Origin: Clostridia bacterium
GTDB taxonomy: Bacteria > Bacillota_A > Clostridia > Oscillospirales > CAG-272
Assembly (NCBI GenBank): GCA_017501175.1
Contig: JAFVXK010000014.1
Coordinates: forward strand, 8,988-72,987
Direction: 5' to 3'
DNA: 64,000 nt
The position numbers and the translations under genes were made by a program. Below are positions 16,122 to 25,500 of this stretch, piece after piece; position 1 is the first letter of the stretch; every line of letters starts with the position of its first letter. The notes beneath the pieces are model-generated. The model was not told the DNA's origin, ran no database searches, and worked only from the letters and a program-made list of their open reading frames with translations.

Positions 16122-17438
16122 ATGAAAAAGGACTTAAAAGCAAAGCTTGTCAACCGAAAGGTAGAAAAGCCAAACGCATTCATCGGAGCTATCGTCAGAT
16201 TTGTGCTCGGAATTATTAACAGACGTAATAAGGTTGAGTTCAGTTATGACTATGACCCCGAAACGATAAAAAACCAGCCTACTATACTGCTTTCCTCACA
16301 CGCGTCAAGGCTAGAATTTATCTATACGATTTACGGCTTTGGACGTCGTGACGTGAACCTTGTATGCGGCTATCAGAACATACTCAAAAAAGGTATTTAC
16401 GGCATAATGCTGAGGCTCGGCGTAATCTCGAAGTATTTATACCAGCCCGACGTTTTATGCGTCAAGAATATGATAAGAGTTCTGAAGAGGGGCGGAGCTA
16501 TCGGTCTTTTTCCCGAGGGCATTCAGTCAACGAGCGGAAGCACACACCCGATAAATCCCGCGACGACACAGCTTATCAAAAGAAGCGGAGCAAATATCGT
16601 AGTGTGTACCACTCACGGAGCGTATCTTGCGACGAACAGATATTCCTCTGACAGAAAGAGCGGGTACATTGGTGTTGATTACAGCCTTGTGTTTACTCCC
16701 GAGCAGCTTGAAAATCTTGACGAGGAAGAGATTTATAAAATTCTTCTTGAGAAAATCAGCTATAATGATTTTGCCTTCAACAAGGTTGCACACAACAAGT
16801 ATATAGGTAAAAAACCAAATGCCTTCGGCATTGAAAAAATACTCTACAAATGCCCCGACTGTAAGGGGGAGCATACACTTTCGGTTATGGGTGACACCGT
16901 GATATGCACCGAGTGTGGCTTTAGTGTGCGGATAAACGAGTATTACGACCTTGTCCTTGAGAACGGTGGAAATTGTCCCGCTGATATTGACGAGTGGTAC
17001 AAGTGGCAGAGAAGCTGTGTGAGAAAGGAAATAAAGGACGATAGCTTTGAGATGTCGTTTTCGGGAAGCCTTTGTACCCTGAGGACAGATAAATTAAAAA
17101 AATCACCGAAGAACAGACAAACCCTATCTGTTGGCACTGCAACACTTACGAAGGACGGACTTTCCTTTAAGGGTGAGCTTGACGGAGAGAGTGCCGACTT
17201 TGATTTCGATGCGAAATCGGTATATTCGCTCACATTCTCGACTAAGGGCTTTTTGGAGTTTTACTACAACAGCGATTATTATATGCTCGTGCCCGACGCG
17301 CCCGTGAGCTCGCTCATAAAGTGGACACTTGCATCGGAGGAGATACACAATCTCCGTGACGAAAACTGGCAGAGGGCGTGCGCCGACGTCTATGAATACG
17401 ATAAATTTGAATGTAAAGAAGGAGTTACAAATGGGTAA
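16122..17438 (+). CDS. PlsC-like acyltransferase with zinc ribbon and C-terminal domain
   Basis: A 438-aa protein. Residues about 50-200 are a lysophospholipid/glycerolipid acyltransferase domain with SSHASRLEF in the place of the HX4D motif (Glu instead of Asp) and GLFPEGIQS as the FPEG motif. A zinc ribbon follows at about 243-270 (CPDC...CTEC). About 160 residues after that look like a beta-rich PH-like domain. No membrane helix is obvious apart from a short N-terminal hydrophobic stretch. The acyl acceptor is unknown. The stop overlaps the start of the next transporter gene by 8 nt, implying translational coupling. Confidence 0.78.
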   Translation: MKKDLKAKLVNRKVEKPNAFIGAIVRFVLGIINRRNKVEFSYDYDPETIKNQPTILLSSHASRLEFIYTIYGFGRRDVNLVCGYQNILKKGIYGIMLRLGVISKYLYQPDVLCVKNMIRVLKRGGAIGLFPEGIQSTSGSTHPINPATTQLIKRSGANIVVCTTHGAYLATNRYSSDRKSGYIGVDYSLVFTPEQLENLDEEEIYKILLEKISYNDFAFNKVAHNKYIGKKPNAFGIEKILYKCPDCKGEHTLSVMGDTVICTECGFSVRINEYYDLVLENGGNCPADIDEWYKWQRSCVRKEIKDDSFEMSFSGSLCTLRTDKLKKSPKNRQTLSVGTATLTKDGLSFKGELDGESADFDFDAKSVYSLTFSTKGFLEFYYNSDYYMLVPDAPVSSLIKWTLASEEIHNLRDENWQRACADVYEYDKFECKEGVTNG

Positions 17439-18912
17439 GTCAACCGAAATGGACGCAAAGCTGAAATTCGGCTTAAAAAGCTTTATAACCGTCGTTTGCA
17501 TACTGCTTGCGGTTTTGATTTTCGTTGGTGTTTTGACCTACGTAATACCCGCGGGGCGCTACACGATTTATACTACCGACCCGTCGAAAGCCGAGCTTCC
17601 GTTCTACGAGTACACCGAGGACGCCTCGCTTAATAAGCAGATAGTAATAGACTCCTACCGTGAGCTTGAGGAGGGAGAAAACTCAACACGCCTCCCGTGG
17701 TACCGTTGGCTGACCTCGCCCTTTGAGGCGCTTATCTTCGGCTCTAACAGCTCTAATATGATAATGATTATAGCGCTTCTTTTGGTGCTTGGCGGTACGT
17801 TCAAGGTGCTTGAGGACAGCGGCGGACTTGTTTCGCTCGTTAGGGTTATTATGGAAAGACTGCGCTCAAAGCGCTACGTGGCAATCTGGGCAATCACAGG
17901 CGTTATTATGCTGCTTTCCGCCGTTTTCGGACTTCAGGAGCAGCTTCTTATACTGTATCCCGTTTTTGCTATGCTTTGCACGGCGCTTAACTGGTCGCGC
18001 TTTACGGCTATCTCGTTTGTTCTTATCGCGTCGGGAGTCGGCTTTACTACGGCTATCACCAACCCCCTCACCATAGGAACGGCGTCTATTGCCGCGGGCG
18101 TCAGCGTTACCGACGGACTTTGGTACAGATGCATTATCTTCTGCGTGATGTACGTTGTCACATCGCTGTTTTTGGTATCCTGCGCAAAGCGCGACGAGCG
18201 ACTTGCGACAGAGAAATTCGACGTTGAGGGCTTCGTTACCGTTTCTTCGGAGGAGCATCGCGAGGACATCAAAAAGGCAAAAATGATAGTCGCACTTTTC
18301 TCAATAGCTCTTCTTTCGGTTATCGTGACCACGGCTATCGACTCGCTTCGTTCACTCGCAATGGTATTTATGGCAGCCGCCTTTATCGTCGGCACGGTTA
18401 TTGTCGGCAGACTACTGCTCGGCTCGTATAAGTGCCTCGGTAAATGCTTCCTCGCAGGCGTAAAAGACGTGCTTCCTTCGATAGTTATCATTATGATTGC
18501 CTTCGGAATTACGCATATAGCTGCCGAGGGTAATATACTTCACACCATCTTCAAATACTTCTATGACTCGGTATCGGGGATTTCTCCCTATCTTGCGGTA
18601 ATTATCCTTTACGTTTTCGTCCTCATTATCGAGTTCTTTATCCCGAGTGCCTCTGCGAAGGCTGTTTTGATAATACCTATGCTCACTCTCGCTCCAATCG
18701 AGGGCATAAGCAAGACGGTAATTATCCTTACCTACCTCTTTGCCGACGGATACACAAACGTCCTCTATCCCACCTGCGGAACGCTTCTTGTAGGAATAGG
18801 ACTTGCTGACGTCAGCTTTGCCGAGTGGTTCAAGAAAACGGCGCTCTTCCAGCTTTTGCTCTTCGCTTTGTCAATTGCATTCCTTATGTTTGCGGTATTT
18901 ATAGGACTGTAA
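17431..18912 (+). CDS. YfcC-family transporter
   Basis: A 493-aa membrane protein with about 11-12 hydrophobic segments. ATG at 17431 is preceded by AAGGAG; an upstream frame would only read through the previous gene. The N-terminal helix followed by YVIPAGRYTIY, the helical block MIMIIALLLVLGGTFKVLED and FFIPSASAKAVLIIPMLTLA near residue 400 are typical of the YfcC/AbgT-like C4-dicarboxylate or amino-acid carriers. The substrate is not proven. The M20 amidohydrolase two genes downstream suggests import of a peptide-like or N-acyl amino acid compound. Confidence 0.82.
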   Translation: MGKSTEMDAKLKFGLKSFITVVCILLAVLIFVGVLTYVIPAGRYTIYTTDPSKAELPFYEYTEDASLNKQIVIDSYRELEEGENSTRLPWYRWLTSPFEALIFGSNSSNMIMIIALLLVLGGTFKVLEDSGGLVSLVRVIMERLRSKRYVAIWAITGVIMLLSAVFGLQEQLLILYPVFAMLCTALNWSRFTAISFVLIASGVGFTTAITNPLTIGTASIAAGVSVTDGLWYRCIIFCVMYVVTSLFLVSCAKRDERLATEKFDVEGFVTVSSEEHREDIKKAKMIVALFSIALLSVIVTTAIDSLRSLAMVFMAAAFIVGTVIVGRLLLGSYKCLGKCFLAGVKDVLPSIVIIMIAFGITHIAAEGNILHTIFKYFYDSVSGISPYLAVIILYVFVLIIEFFIPSASAKAVLIIPMLTLAPIEGISKTVIILTYLFADGYTNVLYPTCGTLLVGIGLADVSFAEWFKKTALFQLLLFALSIAFLMFAVFIGL

Positions 18913-18957
18913 TCCTTTAATTACTGCCTGATAATTCCATAGCAAAAGGAGAAAATC

Positions 18958-19554
18958 ATGACCGCAAGGGAAAGATTTATCGAAATATACAAGAAAAATA
19001 TAACACGAGAGGGAGCTGATAAGCTCCTTGAATATCTCGATTCGTCGGCATCGGACTTTTTCACAGCACCCGCATCTGCAAGGTATCATTCGTCCTATGA
19101 GGGAGGGCTTTGCGAGCACTCACTGAACGTTTACGACTGCCTTGTAAGTTATCTTAAATCGGATAGAGCAAGGCAATTCGGCTTTGAGTATTCGGACGAG
19201 TCGATAGCAATAGTCGCGCTTCTTCACGATTTGTGCAAGGTTGGAGTGTATAAAAAGGGCTTCCGAAACGTCAAGGACGAGCGCGGCGTGTGGCAGAGGG
19301 TTGACAGCTTTGAGTACGACGACAAGCTCCCCTACGGTCACGGTGAGAAAAGCGTCTATATCGCCTCGGGCTATATGCGTCTCACGCGCGAGGAGGCGTT
19401 TGCGATAAGGTATCATATGGGATACTCATCAACCGAAGACCCGAGAAACGTATCTGCGGCGTTTGAAATGTTCCCGCTTGCCTTTGCGCTATCGACTGCC
19501 GACAGCGAGGCGACATACTACCTTGAAAGCGACAAAAGGGAAAAGGATAAATAA
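18958..19554 (+). CDS. HD-domain phosphohydrolase
   Basis: A 198-aa protein with the HD metal-binding pattern: CEHSLNVYDC (first His), LLHDLCKVG (His-Asp), a distal HGEKS and YHMGYS. It resembles small clostridial HD hydrolases whose substrates (nucleotides or signalling molecules) are mostly unknown. It lies between a transporter and an M20 peptidase with gaps of 45 and 15 nt and an AAGGAG site, probably the same operon. Confidence 0.82.
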   Translation: MTARERFIEIYKKNITREGADKLLEYLDSSASDFFTAPASARYHSSYEGGLCEHSLNVYDCLVSYLKSDRARQFGFEYSDESIAIVALLHDLCKVGVYKKGFRNVKDERGVWQRVDSFEYDDKLPYGHGEKSVYIASGYMRLTREEAFAIRYHMGYSSTEDPRNVSAAFEMFPLAFALSTADSEATYYLESDKREKDK

Positions 19555-19569
19555 AAAAAGAGGTCAGTG

Positions 19570-20778
19570 ATGTTAAACAAAAGTATATCGTCATTTCTTC
19601 GAGAGCGCGGTGAAGAGATAAGCGCGGATATTATTTCGTGGCGAAGAATCCTTCATAAAATCCCGGAGCTCAGGATGGATACCCCGAAAACCGAGGCTGA
19701 GATTATCCGAGTATTAAAAGAAATCGGCATTGAGGATATAAGAGCGGGCGTCGGAGGACATGGAGTTTGCGCTGTTATTCGGGGCGAGATTCCCGGCAAA
19801 TGCCTCGGCATAAGAACCGACTGCGACGGCTTGCCTATAAAGGAGGAAACCGGGCTCGAATTCGCATCAACTAACGGAAATATGCACGCCTGCGGTCACG
19901 ACGCCCACACTGCAATGGGACTTGGCGCGGCGAAGCTTATTTATGAAATGCGTCACGTGCTAAAAGGCACGGTCAAGCTAATATTCCAGCCATACGAGGA
20001 GGGGTGCGGCGGCGCAAGGCTCATGATAAACGACGGCGTCTTGAGAAGCCCCGACGTAGAGCAAATTATCGGCTTACATAACCATTGCGAGCCCGACGAG
20101 GACTATCTTCCCGGCGATATACTCGTGACGAGCGAGCCTATTACCGCTAACGTATATTCGTACGTAGCAACCTTCCGCGGAGATACCTGCCACGTTTGTC
20201 ATTCGGGAGCTGCCGCAAACGCGGTCTATATGGCGTGCGAGGCTGTTTTCAGGATTTCGAAGATTTCCGAGGGCAACACGCAAAGCGTCAACGCAGTTAC
20301 CGTTGTAAACGGCGGCGTCAGAAACAATATCGTGCCTAAGACCTGTACCATCGAGGGCAGTATCCGTTCCTTTGACCGTGACGAGCATACGCGTATGAAG
20401 GAAGAGGTTCACAGGATACTGGAGGAAGCGGCGAGAGCACACGGCGGCGAGGTTACGGTAACCCCCTCGATTGACGTTATGGAAACGCGCATAGATAAAG
20501 GCGTTTACGATAATTTCTGCGCTGTGGCAAACGAAATTTTCACCGAGCGCGGCTGTGTACAGGTTAAGGAGCGCGAGCTTATAGGCGAGGATTTTGCATA
20601 TTATGCGGATATGATTCCCGGACTTTATTTCAGACTTCACGATAAGCCCGAGGGCGAATATTATCCTCTCCACCATTCGAAATTCACGGTTGATGAGAGC
20701 GTTCTTTATAAAGGAAGCGTAATGCTCGCAGGATACGCGCTTATGTGGCAAAATGAAAGAGCCGCACAGAGTGGATAA
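19570..20778 (+). CDS. M20 family amidohydrolase (hippurate/IAA-amino acid hydrolase type)
   Basis: A 402-aa metallohydrolase. Metal-site motifs are MHACGHDAHTAMG (about residue 102), FQPYEEGCGGARLM, a His in GLHNHCEP, and PLHHSKFTVDE near the C-terminus. The family removes acyl groups from amino acids. Oddly, the usual GGHAAMP stretch of the lid domain is replaced by RGDTCHVCHSGAAANAV, rich in Cys. ATG at 19570 fits the AGAGG site better than GTG at 19567. It is last in the operon with a YfcC transporter. Confidence 0.87.
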   Translation: MLNKSISSFLRERGEEISADIISWRRILHKIPELRMDTPKTEAEIIRVLKEIGIEDIRAGVGGHGVCAVIRGEIPGKCLGIRTDCDGLPIKEETGLEFASTNGNMHACGHDAHTAMGLGAAKLIYEMRHVLKGTVKLIFQPYEEGCGGARLMINDGVLRSPDVEQIIGLHNHCEPDEDYLPGDILVTSEPITANVYSYVATFRGDTCHVCHSGAAANAVYMACEAVFRISKISEGNTQSVNAVTVVNGGVRNNIVPKTCTIEGSIRSFDRDEHTRMKEEVHRILEEAARAHGGEVTVTPSIDVMETRIDKGVYDNFCAVANEIFTERGCVQVKERELIGEDFAYYADMIPGLYFRLHDKPEGEYYPLHHSKFTVDESVLYKGSVMLAGYALMWQNERAAQSG

Positions 20779-20823
20779 TATAACGAAATGCGCGGCTAGT
20801 AAAATCCGCGCTTATACAAAATA

Positions 20824-20864
20824 AAAAGGCGTCTTGACCGTGAGGGAAAGACGCCTTTTCTTTT
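20824..20864. terminator. Bidirectional rho-independent terminator
   Basis: AAAAGGCGTCTT pairs with AAGACGCCTTTT across a 12-nt loop; T-rich on both strands, between convergent genes. Confidence 0.85.
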
Positions 20865-20876
20865 GGATAATATAAA

Positions 20877-23800
20877 TTATTTTTTTGTGATTACGGGTGA
20901 GGAGATAATGCCTTTACGGCGAAGCCTGTACTCGTAGGTCCAGGAGCTGTCCTTGGTTACCCAAGAGCCGGGGCTCGAGCTTATACGCATCTCGTCGGCG
21001 CAGTGTATGTTGCCAAAGCAATTATAGCGTGATATGTAAGCGGTAACGGAAAGAGTATGATTTCCCTCTTTTGGTACGCCTATGCTTTCTTTGTAGGGGG
21101 GCAACGCAACCGTCGCGCATTTTTCTCCGTCAAGAGCGTATGTGAGAACTCCCGCACGGTAGTGCGAGGTTGTTACGTCATACTCGGATACGCCGTCACA
21201 TTCAATGGGAATGTGATAGGTGATAGCACCGCCGTAGAACGGGAATCCCTGATTTGTTATATCGTCGAAGGCTACGGTTTTGGGAAGGTCGGTTATTATC
21301 TTGCGTCTTCCGTTAACCTTTACCCCGAAATCTCCAAGCAAGTAGCAGCACTCGATATTTTCTCGCTCGTCGAAGGGAAGCTTGATAGTGAGAATGTTCT
21401 TTCCTGCTTTTATAGCGGGAAGCGCTGTTTTTCTGATAGCCGCGTCGGTGTAGTAGCCGATATCCGAATACACCACGTCCTCACCGTTGAAGGTGATTTT
21501 TGCTTTGTCAGCGTCCTCAAGCGCCAAGACGGGATTTTCTACGTCAATTTCGCTCTCAATTTCAAATTCAAGCGTTACGGTGTATCTCGGCTCGACTTTC
21601 TTTAAAACCCAGGGCTGAGCTACGCGGAAATCACGGTTAGGCAGACCTGTTTTCTCTCTGAGCTTACGGTCAAGACGCAGAATTTCCTCGGTATCCTGAA
21701 GCTCATCGCCGTCAAGCGCATACTTTGCCGTGTCAAGAAGCAGAACGTTAGGTTCGTCGAGCGAGAAGGGGACACTGTTGGGGATAGAAATACAGCTTTC
21801 GGACGCCTTTACTCTCGGGACTGTGTAGCCCGCCCCCTCTCCGTCGGCAAGGAAGAGAAGAGCCGAATCGTAATCGTAAAGCCTCAGCGTTATAACGGTA
21901 TTTTCGCCGTCGTAACGGTATTCTACGGGTTTAATATCGCCCGACATCGTATCCCAAAGCTCAGGGACGTATTTGCCAAAGACGGTTACTCGGAAGGTGC
22001 CGAGCTGTGCTACGTCGGGAGTTGCGGGGTCGTCAAGGTGAGCGATGAAAAGCCACGAGCCACTGTTATCGCGGCGAAGGGTATGAACGAGATTCGTCGA
22101 GTAACTCCCGTCGGGATTCCTTATATCAATGCTTCTGTACGGGGCGAGCTCGCCGAGAATAGCCGCGCGGTTAAAGGATAAAGTCGTTGATTTTTCAAAG
22201 AGGCGTCTTCCGCGCTCTGATACGAAAGCGTTTTCGTATCTTGGAGCGTTGCCCATAAATATCAGCTTTCCGCCGTCCGAAAGGAAGTCCTCAAGCCTTT
22301 CGAGTGTAGTGGAGCGCAGGGTTTCGCACTCGGGAACTACTATGACGTCGTAGGACATCTTTCCAACCTTGAGCGGAGAAGAGCCCCTTTCGCACTGGCT
22401 GGGGAAGAGAGATTCGCATATAAAGTCAAAGTCAATACAGCCGCGGAGCAACCAATCGCTGAGATTTTTGAAGTTCTCCTCCATCGCAGAACAAACGAGA
22501 TTGTTCTGGTCGCGCGGACCGTAGTGAAGCCAATAGCTTTCTACAGGGTGAATAACTCCCACTTTTACGACAGGAGCGCCTCTTGTGAGTGCGGTTGCAA
22601 CTCTTGCAAAGTGGTCTTCGATATAGGCATATTCCTTATGCCAAGAGGATTGATAGAAAATAGAGGCGGGATAATCACGCTTTGCGTTGCCCTTCATAGA
22701 AACCCAGGAAAGATGCGGCACTCTTGCGGTTACGCCAAAAGCCGCCTGCCAGTCGGCGTTTATCTTGTGACCTCTGAAATCAAAATCCCAGCCCGTGCCG
22801 CCGTAAAGCTCGGACATAAGTCCCTCTCTGCCATACTGACGCGCGGCGGACTGACCTTGCTTTGCGGTATTTAATTCTCTGTTGCCGAAAAGCATATCTA
22901 TTCCGGGGAGAGAAAAGGCACGGTATGCGCGCATAACGTCGCCTGCAGTCAAGGTCTGATAGTCAAGAGTAGGCTCACCGTTCATATGTCCGGTCAGCAA
23001 AATGCCGTGCTCGTCACACCATTTGCCGCATTGGTCGGTAAACGCGGAGCATAAGCGCTCTGTTACGTGGTCGTGATAGCGGTATCTTGTGACTGAGGGC
23101 TCTCCGCCCGGAAGATTCCAGATAAGCTCGGGAAGCTTTTCTATGATTGATTCTCCGTATGCTTTGGTGTAGGTTTCATCAAAATCGTCTGTCCATGGAA
23201 GAGTGACGTCGGTTTTAGCCTCTGCGAGCTTCAAAAATCCTTTTCCGGAGCATTTCGGCTCGTCGGTGAAAATAGAGGGGATTGTTTTGCCAAACTCGTC
23301 GCCCACCGTTTCGTAGTATCTCTCGTGGGTTACCTCGATAAATCTCTGCATTGCCTTAGGATTCAGTGAATCGACGTAGGGCAGATTGTTGTACCACGCG
23401 GTTGAAGGTGCAATCTCACGATAGACCGTCCACACCGTTCCAACGGCATTCTCGCCGTCCGCGAGCATTTTATATGAGGAAAGCGTCTTGCTTTCGTCGA
23501 GAACTATATCGTACCTGCCGAGAATCAGCGTGCTGTCGCTCGTTTGATAGTCGGGCTTGCAGCTAAAGCAAAGTATTCTTTGACGGAATTCAGGGTTCTT
23601 TGTAACAAGACCGCCTGCCGAGCCGGAGGCGTATCTGTCCTCGTCGTAAAGCCAGGAGAGCAAGCCTATATCTTTTGCTCTGCCCGTGCAAGAGCTGATA
23701 AGCTTCATAAATTCATCGCTGAGATAGGGCGTTGACATTCCGGTTCTTACGTGTATATGAAATCCGCCGAATCCCATTTCACGAAATACCTCTATCTGAC

Positions 23801-23927
23801 GGAGAAGCTCCTTTTCGTCAAGGTCGCAGTTCCACGCCCAAAACGGCGCGGCTCTGTATTCCGCCGTTGGCTTTTTGAAAAGCTCTTTGTCAAGATTTGG
23901 GGTGCTTCGGTTTTTATCGTAAAGCAT
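20877..23927 (-). CDS. GH106-type glycosidase, probable alpha-L-rhamnosidase
   Basis: A 1016-aa protein. The N-terminal region (YRAAPFWAWNCDLDEKELL, MGFGGFHIHVRTGM, LSWLYDEDRYASGSAGG) is typical of the GH106 (PF17132) family. A barrel follows with SIFTDEPKCSG, then a Rossmann-like middle part (VIVVPECETLRS, DGGKLIFMGNAPRYE) and C-terminal beta domains. GH106 enzymes release alpha-L-rhamnose from rhamnogalacturonan. ATG at 23927 has AAGGA upstream; a TTG at 23954 is less likely. There is no signal peptide, so cytoplasmic action on imported oligosaccharides is inferred. It has its own TTGACA promoter. Confidence 0.85.
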   Translation of the reverse strand: MLYDKNRSTPNLDKELFKKPTAEYRAAPFWAWNCDLDEKELLRQIEVFREMGFGGFHIHVRTGMSTPYLSDEFMKLISSCTGRAKDIGLLSWLYDEDRYASGSAGGLVTKNPEFRQRILCFSCKPDYQTSDSTLILGRYDIVLDESKTLSSYKMLADGENAVGTVWTVYREIAPSTAWYNNLPYVDSLNPKAMQRFIEVTHERYYETVGDEFGKTIPSIFTDEPKCSGKGFLKLAEAKTDVTLPWTDDFDETYTKAYGESIIEKLPELIWNLPGGEPSVTRYRYHDHVTERLCSAFTDQCGKWCDEHGILLTGHMNGEPTLDYQTLTAGDVMRAYRAFSLPGIDMLFGNRELNTAKQGQSAARQYGREGLMSELYGGTGWDFDFRGHKINADWQAAFGVTARVPHLSWVSMKGNAKRDYPASIFYQSSWHKEYAYIEDHFARVATALTRGAPVVKVGVIHPVESYWLHYGPRDQNNLVCSAMEENFKNLSDWLLRGCIDFDFICESLFPSQCERGSSPLKVGKMSYDVIVVPECETLRSTTLERLEDFLSDGGKLIFMGNAPRYENAFVSERGRRLFEKSTTLSFNRAAILGELAPYRSIDIRNPDGSYSTNLVHTLRRDNSGSWLFIAHLDDPATPDVAQLGTFRVTVFGKYVPELWDTMSGDIKPVEYRYDGENTVITLRLYDYDSALLFLADGEGAGYTVPRVKASESCISIPNSVPFSLDEPNVLLLDTAKYALDGDELQDTEEILRLDRKLREKTGLPNRDFRVAQPWVLKKVEPRYTVTLEFEIESEIDVENPVLALEDADKAKITFNGEDVVYSDIGYYTDAAIRKTALPAIKAGKNILTIKLPFDERENIECCYLLGDFGVKVNGRRKIITDLPKTVAFDDITNQGFPFYGGAITYHIPIECDGVSEYDVTTSHYRAGVLTYALDGEKCATVALPPYKESIGVPKEGNHTLSVTAYISRYNCFGNIHCADEMRISSSPGSWVTKDSSWTYEYRLRRKGIISSPVITKK

Positions 23928-23972
23928 AGTTAAGCATTCCTTTCTCACAGGCAAATATTAACTTACGCAATA

Positions 23973-24001
23973 ATTATACTGTTTTTGTGTTGTTTTGTCA
24001 A
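23973..24001 (-). promoter_or_regulatory. Promoter of the GH106-type gene
   Basis: TTGACA, a 17-bp spacer and TATAAT on the reverse strand: consensus hexamers. Confidence 0.85.
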
Positions 24002-24060
24002 TATATTTGAGTTAATCTTCATATTTTTTGGAAAAAGGTTTGCAAATACTAAAAAAACGA

Positions 24061-24089
24061 TTGAATATTTTTTTTATTTGTGTTAAAAT
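24061..24089 (+). promoter_or_regulatory. Promoter of L-serine dehydratase
   Basis: TTGAAT, a 17-bp spacer and TAAAAT. Confidence 0.7.
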
Positions 24090-24112
24090 AAAATAACAAA
24101 ATCTGTTATTTT
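24090..24112 (+). promoter_or_regulatory. Palindrome in the sdaA leader
   Basis: AAAATAACA and TGTTATTTT flank five bases, directly between the -10 box and the ribosome site. It could be an operator or a short RNA hairpin near the 5' end. Confidence 0.45.
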
Positions 24113-24123
24113 GCGGAGCAGGT

Positions 24124-25329
24124 ATGAAATCCATAAAAGACATTTACAAAATAGGTAAGGGTCCGTCAAGCTCGCACACTATGGGACCTGCAAAGGCTAT
24201 GAAGCTTTTTGTAAGGGAAAATCCCGATGCCGACTCGTACGAGGTTATCCTATACGGCTCGCTGTCGGATACGGGCAAGGGACACGGCACGGACGTCGCT
24301 ATATCGGGCGTTGCGGGCAAGCCTGTCGAAATAGTATTCGATAAGAAAAACAAAGTTCTTCCGCACGAGAATACAATGGATATTTATGCGGTTCGCGACG
24401 GAAAACGGGATAAAAAGTCGCTTATGCGCGTAATGAGTGTTGGCGGCGGAGATATTGAAATTGAGGATAGACCGACTTCTACACTCGACGAGATTTACAA
24501 GGAATCAACCTTCGCTGAAATTGCCGAGGTGTGTGGACGCGACGGCATACGTCTTTCCGACTACGTTTACGAGCGTGAGGGCGAGGGTATAACCGAGTTT
24601 CTCGCTAAAGTGTGGCGCACTATGCAAAAGGCGGTTGACGACGGACTTTCGGCCACGGGGATACTTCCCGGCGGCCTTGAGGTGCAGAGGAAGGCGAGGG
24701 AGCTTTTTGCATCAGCCGAGGATTCGGGCAATCCCGCGCTCAAGAGAACGAAGATAGTTTCCGCTTACGCCTACGCTGTCGGTGAGCAAAACGCAGATAA
24801 CGGAACGATAGTAACAGCACCAACCTGCGGCGCTTGCGCGGTGCTTCCCGCGGTATTAACTTATATGCAAAGAGATTGCGGATACAGTGAGGATAAAATT
24901 TACCGAGCTCTTGCGGTTGCGGGACTGATTGGAAACCTTACAAAAACCAACGCCTCTATATCGGGTGCGGAGTGCGGCTGTCAGGCGGAGATAGGAACAG
25001 CCTGCGCTATGGCTGCGGCAGCTCTTGCCGAGCTTTTTGACGAGGATATAGACAAGATTGAGTACGCCGCAGAGATGGCGTTTGAGCATTTTCTCGGTCT
25101 TACCTGCGACCCTATATCAGGGCTGGTTCAGATTCCCTGCATAGAGCGTAACGCGGTTGCCGCAATGAGAGCTATAAACGCGGCGGAGCTTGCGGGGCTT
25201 CTTTCGGGGTCGAGAAAAATATCGCTTGATTTGGTTATTAAAACGATGTACGAAACAGGTAAGGACCTCTCGCATCTTTACAGGGAAACCTCTGCGGGCG
25301 GACTTGCAAAGCTTTATCACAAGAGATAG
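24124..25329 (+). CDS. sdaA: L-serine ammonia-lyase, iron-sulfur type, single chain
   Basis: A 401-aa enzyme that deaminates L-serine to pyruvate and ammonia. The N-terminal beta region has IGKGPSSSHTMGPAKAM. The catalytic region carries the cluster cysteines and serine-binding motifs: TAPTCGACAVLPAVL, SGAECGCQAEIG and CDPISGLVQIPCIERNAV. Bacillus splits this enzyme into two subunits; here both parts are in one chain, as in E. coli SdaA, although somewhat shorter. It ends with TAG. The next two small genes follow closely and may be co-transcribed. Confidence 0.94.
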   Translation: MKSIKDIYKIGKGPSSSHTMGPAKAMKLFVRENPDADSYEVILYGSLSDTGKGHGTDVAISGVAGKPVEIVFDKKNKVLPHENTMDIYAVRDGKRDKKSLMRVMSVGGGDIEIEDRPTSTLDEIYKESTFAEIAEVCGRDGIRLSDYVYEREGEGITEFLAKVWRTMQKAVDDGLSATGILPGGLEVQRKARELFASAEDSGNPALKRTKIVSAYAYAVGEQNADNGTIVTAPTCGACAVLPAVLTYMQRDCGYSEDKIYRALAVAGLIGNLTKTNASISGAECGCQAEIGTACAMAAAALAELFDEDIDKIEYAAEMAFEHFLGLTCDPISGLVQIPCIERNAVAAMRAINAAELAGLLSGSRKISLDLVIKTMYETGKDLSHLYRETSAGGLAKLYHKR

Positions 25330-25339
25330 ACGGTGAAAA

Positions 25340-25489
25340 ATGGAAAAGGCGAAAATTGACAGAATAAACGAGCTTGGCAGGCTTTCGCGTGAGCGCGAGC
25401 TTACTGATGCCGAGCGCGAGGAGCAGAAGGCACTCCGCGAGGAGTATATGCAAGAAGTCAAAGCCGCGCTTCGCGGTGACAAAAAATAA
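25340..25489 (+). CDS. DUF896 (YnzC-like) small protein
   Basis: A 49-aa protein starting MEKAKIDRINELGRL with the core LTDAEREEQKALREEYMQ. It matches the DUF896/UPF0291 family, whose best-known member is Bacillus YnzC, a two-helix protein of unknown function in an SOS-induced operon. It starts 10 nt after the sdaA stop. Confidence 0.88.
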   Translation: MEKAKIDRINELGRLSRERELTDAEREEQKALREEYMQEVKAALRGDKK

Positions 25490-25500
25490 GGAGAGGTTAT

